DNA of 8,605 nucleotides, from positions 1 through 8,605 of the forward strand of contig JAEZTD010000401.1 in the NCBI GenBank assembly GCA_023443705.1, read 5' to 3'. Numbering within the stretch: position 1 is the stretch's first letter; each line of letters opens with the position of its first letter. The notes beneath the pieces were generated by a model, which ran no database searches, was not told where the DNA came from, and saw only the letters and a list, made by a program, of their open reading frames with translations. Below, one piece after another: positions 1 to 5,241 of this stretch. The translations under genes and the position numbers were made by a program. Origin of the DNA: Bacillota bacterium (GTDB lineage Bacteria > Bacillota > Clostridia > Christensenellales > Aristaeellaceae).

Positions 1-214
1 GGTAGAAGTAGGGCGCCTTGAAGAGGTTTATGTAATTGGTCAGTCCGATGAACTTGGGCACGCCGAAGCTCGACTTGTTGGTGAAGCTGTCAAAAAGGCT
101 CTGCCCGAAGGCGTAGATGTAGAACAGCCCGAGCCCCAGAAAAAGGGGCGCGATCATCAGGTAGCCCGCCCGCACCTGGGCGCGCATCAGCTTTCCGGGG
201 CGTTTTGGCCGCAT
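1..214 (-). CDS. Sugar ABC transporter permease, MalF/UgpA type (N-terminal part only)
   Basis: The gene enters from the left edge; only its first 71 codons are visible. The start codon is the ATG at 214-212, preceded by a strong GAGGGAGG ribosome site. The protein begins with a basic cytoplasmic stretch (residues 1-16, rich in Arg and Lys), then a first membrane segment at about 16-37 (AGYLMIAPLFLGLGLFYIYA), and then the family-typical 'F-I-G-L-x-N-Y-x-x-L-F' element at 55-65 in the first external loop. This pattern is characteristic of the MalF/UgpA/LacF class of binding-protein-dependent permeases, which form the membrane channel of sugar importers with a second MalG-like permease. It lies downstream of the solute-binding protein gene on the same strand, so it should be its transport partner. 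The signature EAA loop and the rest are outside the window. The substrate cannot be read from this part. Confidence 0.88.
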   Translation of the reverse strand, partial: MRPKRPGKLMRAQVRAGYLMIAPLFLGLGLFYIYAFGQSLFDSFTNKSSFGVPKFIGLTNYINLFKAPYFY

Positions 215-257
215 GAAAGTTTCCTCCCTCGCGCATCGCGCGTCCGCCCGCTTGCAT

Positions 258-280
258 ATCCGGCGGCGTGTACGCCGGAT
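258..280 (-). repeat. Inverted repeat near the permease start
   Basis: The arms ATCCGGCG (258-265) and CGCCGGAT (273-280) are perfect 8-base complements around a 7-base loop. In the leftward transcript this hairpin lies about 44 bases before the permease start codon. It is GC-rich and should be stable in RNA. No T tract follows, so it is not an intrinsic terminator. Confidence 0.6.
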
Positions 281-284
281 TTGG

Positions 285-324
285 CTTTCCCCCAAAGGCA
301 AGCCTGCCCGGCCGGCGGGGAAAG
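285..324 (-). repeat. Inverted repeat with inner small stem
   Basis: The outer arms CTTTCCCC (285-292) and GGGGAAAG (317-324) are perfect complements. The intervening 24 bases contain a second small inverted repeat, AGGC/GCCT at 296-305, and the palindromic CCGGCCGG. In RNA this could form a long arm with a branch. It is the third structure in the gap between binding-protein and permease genes. Confidence 0.5.
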
Positions 325-388
325 TGTTCCCGTGCCGGTTTTGCCCGGAACCGCCGCAGCGTTTCAGCAAACCGGCTCGACGCCCATG

Positions 389-420
389 CAATGAAAAGAT
401 GCGTCGGCAGATTTTCATTG
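389..420 (-). repeat. 9-base inverted repeat with 14-base spacer
   Basis: CAATGAAAA (389-397) is matched exactly by TTTTCATTG (412-420). The arms are AT-rich, unlike their GC-rich surroundings, which makes a chance match less likely. It may be an RNA hairpin in the intercistronic region or a protein-binding site. It is not close to a recognised promoter. Confidence 0.55.
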
Positions 421-454
421 TTCGGCCGCCAAAGGGCGCAGCATTTTGACAGCC

Positions 455-492
455 ATACGCCCGCATGGCAGAAGCTTGCCATGCGGGCGTAT
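455..492 (-). repeat. Perfect 16-bp hairpin downstream of the binding-protein gene
   Basis: ATACGCCCGCATGGCA (455-470) and TGCCATGCGGGCGTAT (477-492) are exact complements separated by a 6-base loop. In the leftward transcript it lies about 69 bases after the stop codon of the binding-protein gene and before the permease gene. No T tract follows on either strand, so a classical terminator is unlikely. It is best read as a 3'-end stabilising or partial-termination hairpin that sets unequal expression of the two genes, as known for malE-malF-like arrangements; this role is inferred. Confidence 0.75.
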
Positions 493-560
493 TCACGGAT
501 CAGGCACGCCCCGCGTGGTGTTGTGGGCGAGCGCCGTCAGTCATACGAGTGGAATCCGCA

Positions 561-1823
561 TTAGCCCTGCGCGTCCAGGATGGGCTGCATCTGGGCATGG
601 ATCTGGGCGCAGCCGTCCGCCGGGCTCACCGCGCCGGAGAGGATCTGGCTGGACACGTCCATCACGACGGGCAGCCATTCGGCGATGGCGGTGGAGGTCG
701 GGAAGAAGAAGCCGGTCTCCGCCACCTTGTAGAACACGTTGGCGTCGATGTGCTTGAAGTTGGGCACGTAGTATTGCTGCGCGCTGATCAGCGCGGGCAT
801 GTCGATCTTGCCCTCGGCCTGCATCTTGTTGGCTTCCTCGCCGGAGAGGAACTGGATCAGCTTCCAGGCGGCTTCCTTGTTCTGGCAGTTGGCGTTCATT
901 GAGTAGCCCAGGCCGCCCATCACGGAGGCGTTGCTCGCGTCCATCTTGGGCATCGGCACGACGCCGATGTCGGCGGCGAAGGAGGCCTCGTCCATCAGAA
1001 GCGCCTTCCAGCTGCCCATGAACACCATCGCGGCCTTCTGGGAGAGGAAGAGGTCGGTGCCCTTGGTGTCGGAGAGCACCTTGTAATCCGGCATGACGCC
1101 CGCGGTCATCAGGTCCAGCACGTCCTGGTAGGACTTGGCGGTGCCCGCCTGGTCAAAGCCGGAGGTCTTCTGATCCTCGGAGATGATGAAGCCGCCGTCC
1201 TGCACGATGAAGTTGAAGTAGGAGGGCTGGGGGTCGAGCTCCATCACGATGGGGTACTCGGCAGCGCCCGCCGACGCGATCTTGTCCTTGAGAAGGGTGG
1301 CGGTGGCGACCATGTCCGCCCAGCTCCAGCCGTCCTTCGGCGCTTCGACGCCGTACTTGGCGAAGATGGCCTTGTTGTAGAACACCTGCACGGTGTCCAT
1401 GCCCTTGGGCATCGCGTACTGCGCGCCGTTCAGGTTGTAGGCGTCGCGGATGACCGCCACATAGCCGTTCATGTCGATGCCGGAGGCTTCGATGTAGCTG
1501 TCCAGCGGCTCAAGAACGCCGGCGGCCGCGTACTTGGGGAGGTAGGTGTTCATCCAGAACACGTCCGCCGCGGTGTTCGCGCCCATGGCGGCGTCCAACT
1601 TGGTCCAGTAGTCCGACCAGGGGGTCAGCTGAAGTTCCACGTCGATGTCGGGGTTCTGCTCCTCGAACTTGGCGATGATCTCGTCAAACACCGGCTTCTG
1701 GGACTCGTCCCACAGCGCGTAGGTGATCTTGGTCTCCGCCATCGCCGGGGCGAAGGAGAAGATCGACAGCATGATGGCCGTCACCAGCGCCAACGTGAAA
1801 GACCTTTTGATGAACCGCTCCAT
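561..1823 (-). CDS. Sugar ABC transporter substrate-binding protein (family 1, SBP_bac_1)
   Basis: This 420-residue protein is the extracellular receptor of the sugar importer. The start ATG follows an almost perfect AAGGAGGT ribosome site six bases away. Residues 1-29 form a signal peptide: basic start (R3, K6, R7), hydrophobic core, and an A-M-A site at 27-29, so the mature chain starts at E30. There is no lipobox cysteine, which is unusual for a Gram-positive binding protein. The mature part shows family 1 hallmarks: ITYALWDE at the N-terminus, 'FEEQNPDIDVELQ', 'WSDYWTKLDAAMG', 'DVFWMNTYLPKYAAAGVLEPL', a hinge region with 'PKGMDTVQVFYNKAIF', and the late 'AAWKLIQFLSGEEANK'. Length is usual for the family. 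It is the first gene after a consensus promoter, followed by a permease gene. Substrate is unknown; the divergent glycosidase operon suggests a glycoside or oligosaccharide. Confidence 0.95.
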   Translation of the reverse strand: MERFIKRSFTLALVTAIMLSIFSFAPAMAETKITYALWDESQKPVFDEIIAKFEEQNPDIDVELQLTPWSDYWTKLDAAMGANTAADVFWMNTYLPKYAAAGVLEPLDSYIEASGIDMNGYVAVIRDAYNLNGAQYAMPKGMDTVQVFYNKAIFAKYGVEAPKDGWSWADMVATATLLKDKIASAGAAEYPIVMELDPQPSYFNFIVQDGGFIISEDQKTSGFDQAGTAKSYQDVLDLMTAGVMPDYKVLSDTKGTDLFLSQKAAMVFMGSWKALLMDEASFAADIGVVPMPKMDASNASVMGGLGYSMNANCQNKEAAWKLIQFLSGEEANKMQAEGKIDMPALISAQQYYVPNFKHIDANVFYKVAETGFFFPTSTAIAEWLPVVMDVSSQILSGAVSPADGCAQIHAQMQPILDAQG

Positions 1824-1907
1824 GTCCGTACCTCCTTAGATAAATCGTGCGCGCGCCGCGAATGTTGATTCAGGCCCTGCGGCTCGCCGCATGGCTCCGA
1901 CAGGCTC

Positions 1908-1936
1908 ATTATAGGGTGGGTGAAATTGTTTGTCAA
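1908..1936 (-). promoter_or_regulatory. Consensus sigma-A promoter of the binding-protein operon
   Basis: Read on the minus strand, TTGACA (1936-1931) and TATAAT (1913-1908) are exact consensus hexamers with the optimal 17-base spacer. Upstream of the -35 (1937-1970) the DNA is A/T-rich in an otherwise GC-rich region, resembling an UP element. The inferred transcript starts near 1901, giving a leader of about 78 bases. A promoter this strong implies that repression, not activation, sets its activity. Confidence 0.9.
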
Positions 1937-1940
1937 TAGA

Positions 1941-1948
1941 CTGATCAG
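1941..1948. promoter_or_regulatory. Palindrome CTGATCAG beside the -35, candidate operator
   Basis: This perfect 8-base palindrome lies five bases upstream of the -35 hexamer of the binding-protein promoter. Its TGATCA core also occurs twice in the leader of the divergent glycosidase operon (2099-2104 and 2108-2113). A shared site on both arms of a divergent sugar locus fits a common local regulator such as the DeoR-type protein. A short palindrome can occur by chance, so this is tentative. Confidence 0.35.
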
Positions 1949-1971
1949 ATAAAATCAAAATATATTCAACT

Positions 1972-1981
1972 CTTGCGCAAG
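1972..1981. promoter_or_regulatory. Palindrome CTTGCGCAAG between divergent promoters, candidate operator
   Basis: A perfect 10-base palindrome lies midway between the two divergent promoters (36 bases from one -35 hexamer and 50 from the other). The central CG and TTGCGCAA shape recall operators of LacI-type regulators, but no such regulator gene is visible here. Function is inferred from symmetry and position only. Confidence 0.3.
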
Positions 1982-2030
1982 CCGGCCTGCTTCCCGGACG
2001 CAAAACCCCGGCGGTTGATTCGGAATTTAC

Positions 2031-2059
2031 TTGTGTTTTCAGGGCATTTGTGGTATAAC
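2031..2059 (+). promoter_or_regulatory. Extended -10 promoter of the glycosidase-kinase operon
   Basis: TTGTGT (2031-2036) and TATAAC (2054-2059) are separated by 17 bases, and the -10 is preceded by TGG, giving the extended TGn motif. The expected start of transcription is near 2066, leaving a leader of about 80 bases before the GH4 start. The arrangement diverges from the binding-protein promoter about 95 bases away. Confidence 0.75.
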
Positions 2060-2094
2060 GAAGGCAGCATCAAAGCGCGGGCGCGGACGCGAAC

Positions 2095-2112
2095 AAATTG
2101 ATCAAATTGATC
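2095..2112 (+). repeat. Tandem 9-bp direct repeat AAATTGATC x2 in the glycosidase leader
   Basis: AAATTGATC occurs twice head to tail with no spacer. The first copy with the next bases forms the palindrome TTGATCAA (2098-2105). It lies about 30 bases downstream of the inferred transcription start and 33 bases before the GH4 start codon, where a bound repressor could block elongation. The TGATCA core is shared with the site at 1941-1948. It is AT-rich within GC-rich DNA. DeoR-family proteins often bind repeated short sites, but the link to the regulator at 4502 is inferred. Confidence 0.55.
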
Positions 2113-2145
2113 ACTTCTTCCGCCGCCCGGAAAGGCAGGAACTAC

Positions 2146-3519
2146 ATGAAGCTCACCGTTATCGGCGGGGCGGGCGCCCGGTCGCCGATGCTGCTAAAGA
2201 GCCTGGCGGGCGAGGCGGCACGGCTGAAGCTGGACACCCTCGCCTTCATGGACGATGACCCGGCCCGCATCGAGGCGTTCGGCCCGCTCCTGACGGAGGC
2301 CGCGCGGCGGCTCGCGCCCTCCGTCCGCTTTCGGGTGACCGGGGACGCCAGGGAGGCGGTGGAGGGCGCCGACTACATCATCACCACCCTCCGCGCCGGG
2401 TCGGACGAATCCCGCGTCACCGACGAGCGGGTGGCGCTCTCCCGCGGGCTGATCGGGCAGGAGACCACAGGCGCGGGCGGGTTCGCGATGGCGCTAAGGT
2501 CCATCCCCGCCCTCATCCCCTACTGCGAGCTGGCCCGGGCCTCCGCCGCGCCGGGCTTTTTGATGTTCAACTTCACAAACCCCGCAGGGCTCGTGACCCA
2601 AGCGCTGCGCGACATGGGCTACGGCTTTGTCTACGGCATCTGCGACGCGCCGACGGGGCTCCTTCGGCAGGTGGCGCGGCTCTACAGCCGCCCCATTTCG
2701 GATTTCTCATCGGAGCTGATCGGGCTGAACCACCTTTCCTACTTCACATCGCTGAAGCTGGATGGAAAGGAAGTGCTGCCGGAGCTGCTTCAAAACCCCC
2801 GGCTCTACACGGAGACGGACATGCGCTACTTTGAGCCGGAACTGGCGCGGCATCTGGGCTGCCTTCTCAACGAATACCTCTACTACTATTACTACCGCGA
2901 TCGGGCGGAGGAAAACCTGCGGGGGGCGAAGCGCACCCGGGGCGAAAAGATCGCCGCGCTCAACCGCGAAATGGTGGAGGCGCTGCGCGGCATGGACGCG
3001 GGGCGGGACTTTGACAAAATGCTCCGCCTCTACGGCGAGGTCACCTACCGGCGCGAGGCGGATTACATGGCCTCCGAATCCGCCGTCCAGCGGGACGAGG
3101 CTTCCACGCCCCGCTTCGACCTGTACGCGCCGGAGGAGGGCGGCTACGCCGGGGTGGCGCTGTCGATCATTCGCGCCCGGGAAGGGCTCGGCGGCGGCGA
3201 GATGAGCTGCTGCCTGCCGGGAAACGGCGCGCTGAACTGGCTGGAAGCGGGCGACGTGGTGGAGGTCATGTGCAGCCTCACAAAGGACGGCCCCGTACCG
3301 AAGACCGGCGCGCGCCCGCCGGAGAGCGCGAAGCCGCTGATTACGGCCGTCAAGTACTACGAGCGCACCGTCGCCCGCGCCATCGTCCAAAAGGACTGGC
3401 GGATGGCCCGGGACGCGCTGGCCGCACACCCGCTGGTCAATTCCTACTCGCTGGCGGAGGGGCTGCTAAACGACTATCTCGGCATCTATGAAGCCTACAC
3501 TGGAGGATGGAAAAAATGA
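2146..3519 (+). CDS. GH4 family NAD-dependent glycosidase, 6-phospho-beta-glucosidase-like
   Basis: A cytoplasmic glycosidase of family GH4, whose members use NAD, a divalent metal and a redox-elimination mechanism. From the ATG at 2146 it has 457 residues, within or slightly above family length. Visible motifs: Rossmann loop GGAGARSP (7-14); IGQETTGAGG (103-112); NFTNPAG (142-148); GICDAPTG with the metal-ligand Cys at 166; GLNHL with His 196, the second expected metal ligand; and a tyrosine-rich NEYLYYYYYRD (242-252) that probably carries the catalytic base. Overall it is most like the LicH/CelF phospho-beta-glucosidase branch, but Asp 167 after the Cys is the residue of alpha-type members, so substrate is open. 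I chose this start because it begins the Rossmann strand (MKLTVIGG) and follows GGCAGGA; an upstream in-frame TTG at 2098 would overlap the tandem repeat. The stop overlaps the kinase start. Confidence 0.92.
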   Translation: MKLTVIGGAGARSPMLLKSLAGEAARLKLDTLAFMDDDPARIEAFGPLLTEAARRLAPSVRFRVTGDAREAVEGADYIITTLRAGSDESRVTDERVALSRGLIGQETTGAGGFAMALRSIPALIPYCELARASAAPGFLMFNFTNPAGLVTQALRDMGYGFVYGICDAPTGLLRQVARLYSRPISDFSSELIGLNHLSYFTSLKLDGKEVLPELLQNPRLYTETDMRYFEPELARHLGCLLNEYLYYYYYRDRAEENLRGAKRTRGEKIAALNREMVEALRGMDAGRDFDKMLRLYGEVTYRREADYMASESAVQRDEASTPRFDLYAPEEGGYAGVALSIIRAREGLGGGEMSCCLPGNGALNWLEAGDVVEVMCSLTKDGPVPKTGARPPESAKPLITAVKYYERTVARAIVQKDWRMARDALAAHPLVNSYSLAEGLLNDYLGIYEAYTGGWKK

Positions 3520-4433
3520 GCTTTGTGGCGGGATTCGGCATTGCCAACGTGGACTTTCTTTTCGGACACATGCCCCGGGTGCCCAGGCCCGGCGAGGAAA
3601 TCTACGCGAAGAGCTTTTCCCGGCAGCTGGGCGGCGGGCCGGTGGCCACGATGATCCAGCTGGCGCGGCTGAACGTGCCGGTGCGGCTGGCCACCTACGT
3701 GGGCAGCGGCGACCAGAGCGCCTTTGTGCGGGAACAGCTGGCCCTGAGCCGGGTGCCCTTTGTCAACATGCACGCGAGCCGGGAGGCCGAGCCGCTGACC
3801 ATCAGCTGCATCATCTCCTGCCCGGAGGACCGGGCGCTGGTCAGCTACCGGCCGCCGGAGGAGGCGTTCCGGGTCCCGCAGGACACCGTCTACCAGTTTT
3901 ACAGGGGCGCGAAGGTGGCCTATGTGCCACTGGAGCACGCCGCGCTTTGCAGGCGGCTGAAGGAGGAGGGGGCCGTGGTGGTCATGGACTCCTTCTGGGA
4001 CGACGCGCTCACCATGGACTGGTACAAGGACGCGCTGCCCTACGTGGATTACTTCACGCCCAACGAGAAGGAGGCCATGAAGCTCACCGGCGCATCCAGC
4101 CCCGAAGAGGCGCTGGAAAAACTCGCGGAGCGGCTGCCCTTTGCGATGGTCAAGGTCAGCGAGCGGGGCTGTCTCATCCGAAAAGGCGGCAAGACCCTCA
4201 TCATCCCCGGCATCGAAGCGCCCTATGTGGACGCCACCGGGGCGGGCGACGCGTTCCTGGCCGGGCTCTTGTACGGCATCTTCCACGACATCGCGCCGGA
4301 GGACGCCGTGCGCCTGGGCAACATCACCGGCGCAAACGCGGTGACCCGCATCGGCTGCCTCGCCGCGGAGATGAACCGGCGGGAGATGCTCGCCCAGATG
4401 GAGCGGTGCTACGGCGTCTCGCTGCCCGAATGA
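3516..4433 (+). CDS. PfkB-family carbohydrate kinase
   Basis: A ribokinase/fructokinase-type (PfkB) kinase of 305 residues that would phosphorylate a sugar using ATP in the cytoplasm. The first PfkB signature region is at 39-46 (GGGPVATM, where many members have GGxxxN), and the second is VDATGAGDAF at 238-247 with the catalytic-base Asp 245 and the anion-hole Gly-Ala-Gly. Asp 13 near the N-terminus sits where the sugar-binding Asp usually is. 'TPNEKEAMKLTG' (about 172-183) is another family hallmark. Start choice: ATG 3516 overlaps the upstream TGA as ATGA and stands nine bases after TGGAGG; the ATG at 3507 directly touches that ribosome site and is unlikely. The overlap implies translational coupling with the glycosidase, so its substrate is probably a sugar released by it. 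Exact sugar unknown. Confidence 0.92.
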   Translation: MSFVAGFGIANVDFLFGHMPRVPRPGEEIYAKSFSRQLGGGPVATMIQLARLNVPVRLATYVGSGDQSAFVREQLALSRVPFVNMHASREAEPLTISCIISCPEDRALVSYRPPEEAFRVPQDTVYQFYRGAKVAYVPLEHAALCRRLKEEGAVVVMDSFWDDALTMDWYKDALPYVDYFTPNEKEAMKLTGASSPEEALEKLAERLPFAMVKVSERGCLIRKGGKTLIIPGIEAPYVDATGAGDAFLAGLLYGIFHDIAPEDAVRLGNITGANAVTRIGCLAAEMNRREMLAQMERCYGVSLPE

Positions 4434-4441
4434 CGTTTTTT
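4415..4441 (+). terminator. Weak terminator-like element at the end of the kinase gene
   Basis: CGTC (4415-4418) can pair with GACG (4432-4435), followed at once by six T (4436-4441). The stem is only four base pairs around a 13-base loop and overlaps the last codons, so termination would be weak. Some read-through into the regulator gene is likely. Confidence 0.25.
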
Positions 4442-4442
4442 G

Positions 4443-4471
4443 TGGCGCGCCGGCCCGGCGGATGGTATAAT
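4443..4471 (+). promoter_or_regulatory. Extended -10 promoter of the regulator-desulfidase operon
   Basis: TATAAT (4466-4471) is an exact -10 hexamer preceded by TGG, the extended -10 motif. At a 17-base spacing the -35 would be TGGCGC (4443-4448), a poor match, which extended -10 promoters tolerate. Transcription should start near 4478, about 24 bases before the regulator start codon, with GAGGAGAGG as ribosome site. Confidence 0.7.
4448..4460. promoter_or_regulatory. Palindrome CGCCGGCCCGGCG inside the promoter spacer, candidate operator
   Basis: This 13-base odd palindrome (CGCCGG, C, CCGGCG) lies between the -35 and -10 positions of the regulator promoter. A protein bound there would exclude RNA polymerase, so autoregulation by the DeoR-type protein is possible. 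It does not resemble the TGATCA sites, and GC-only palindromes are common in GC-rich DNA, so confidence is low. Confidence 0.3.
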
Positions 4472-4501
4472 GGGGCGAGGCGCTGACGACGAGGAGAGGC
4501 T

Positions 4502-5230
4502 ATGAAACAGGACCGGCTGCAGCAGATCGAGCGATATGTAAAAACCCACGGCAAGGCTTCCATGGAGGAATTGGCGGCGTATTTTGCGGTCTCCCCCATC
4601 ACCATCCGGCGCGCGATCAAGGAACTCGAAGGCCGCGGCGCGCTGATGAAGGTGTATGGCGGCGTGATGGCCGCGACGCCCGCGCCCATCATGCCCTCCG
4701 CGCCGGGCGACGCGGGCGCCATCGCCCAGATCGCGGCGTCACTGGTGGAGGACGGCGAGTTCATCTTCCTGGACGAGGGGCCGCTGGTGGCACGGATGGT
4801 GCCGCTTCTGTCGCTCAAAAAGGACCTGACGGTGGTCACCAACAGCCTGACGGTCTTGAACGCCGCCGCCGACCTGTACGCGCTCAACGTGATCTGTCCC
4901 GGCGGCAAGCTGCAGCAGTCCACCCGGACGCTGGTGGGCAACCTCAAGGACTCGTTCCACTGCCGCAAGGCCTTCATATCGGCCGAGAGCGCTTCGGTGG
5001 AGTACGGCGCGGCCAACTCCAACTTTTACAGCGGGGTGGCGAAGCGGATGGCGATGGAATCCAGCGACGAAAGCTACCTGGTGCTCGACCACGCGGGCTT
5101 CTCGTCCCAGAGCTACAACACCTTCGCAAAACTCAGCGCCTTCCGGGGCATTGTGACCGACAAGCACCCGCCCCAGCCGGTCGTCCAGTTCTGTATGGAA
5201 AACGACATCAGAATCTCATGTACCCTGTAG
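4502..5230 (+). CDS. DeoR/GlpR-family transcriptional regulator
   Basis: A 242-residue DNA-binding regulator, close to the usual DeoR length. Residues 1-54 form the winged helix-turn-helix: recognition region 22-46 (EELAAYFAVSPITIRRAIKE...), wing ending in KVYGG (50-54). Most family members have 'TIRRDL' where this one has TIRRAI (Ala 38). The C-terminal DeoRC sensor domain is seen in VVTNS (111-115), the PGGK turn (133-136), and the late 'VLDHAGF' and 'IVTD' elements. The sensor loop at 91-95 is DEGPL; the family normally has a D-x-G-S/T-T-type phosphosugar loop, so the hydroxyl residues are missing. DeoR proteins are usually repressors released by phosphorylated sugars. It probably controls the neighbouring transporter and glycosidase-kinase operons; the kinase product is a natural candidate effector. 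The downstream gene starts 11 bases after its stop. Confidence 0.93.
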   Translation: MKQDRLQQIERYVKTHGKASMEELAAYFAVSPITIRRAIKELEGRGALMKVYGGVMAATPAPIMPSAPGDAGAIAQIAASLVEDGEFIFLDEGPLVARMVPLLSLKKDLTVVTNSLTVLNAAADLYALNVICPGGKLQQSTRTLVGNLKDSFHCRKAFISAESASVEYGAANSNFYSGVAKRMAMESSDESYLVLDHAGFSSQSYNTFAKLSAFRGIVTDKHPPQPVVQFCMENDIRISCTL

Positions 5231-5241
5231 GGAGAATGCGA

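Larger units (their letters stand above)
215..560 (-). other. Structured intercistronic region between binding-protein and permease genes
   Basis: This 346-base stretch has no convincing gene. Small open frames exist in it on both strands but lack ribosome sites and family features. It holds four inverted repeats in series (455-492, 389-420, 285-324 and 258-280 in the order the transcript meets them), and a small CGCGC/GCGCG stem at 230-242 that abuts the permease ribosome site. I see no convincing promoter for the permease here, so it is probably read from the binding-protein promoter. Long structured gaps after a binding-protein gene commonly allow much more binding protein than permease to be made; applying that here is inference. 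Confidence 0.6.

Noticed and set aside
90..482. Minus-strand open frame of 130 codons overlapping the permease start
   Set aside because: It covers the structured intercistronic region and the permease start in another frame, starts inside the loop and arm of the 455-492 hairpin, and lacks a ribosome site.
1920..1935. Catabolite-repression (cre-like) site TGAAATTGTTTGTCA at the transporter promoter
   Set aside because: About four mismatches to the usual cre pattern and no good symmetry; part of it is simply the consensus -35.
2098..2145. 16-residue N-terminal extension of the GH4 protein from TTG 2098
   Set aside because: GH4 proteins begin directly with the Rossmann strand as at ATG 2146. 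The extension would start inside the tandem repeat and has no suitable ribosome site.
2146..5230. Sulfoquinovose (sulfo-glycolysis) gene cluster
   Set aside because: PfkB kinase, DeoR regulator and glycosidase resemble the cast of the E. coli pathway, and the kinase has a GGGPxAT motif. But no isomerase, aldolase, sulfolactaldehyde reductase or sulfonate exporter is visible, and the GH4 enzyme is not a known sulfoquinovosidase. A targeted search of the flanking genes for these would reopen it.
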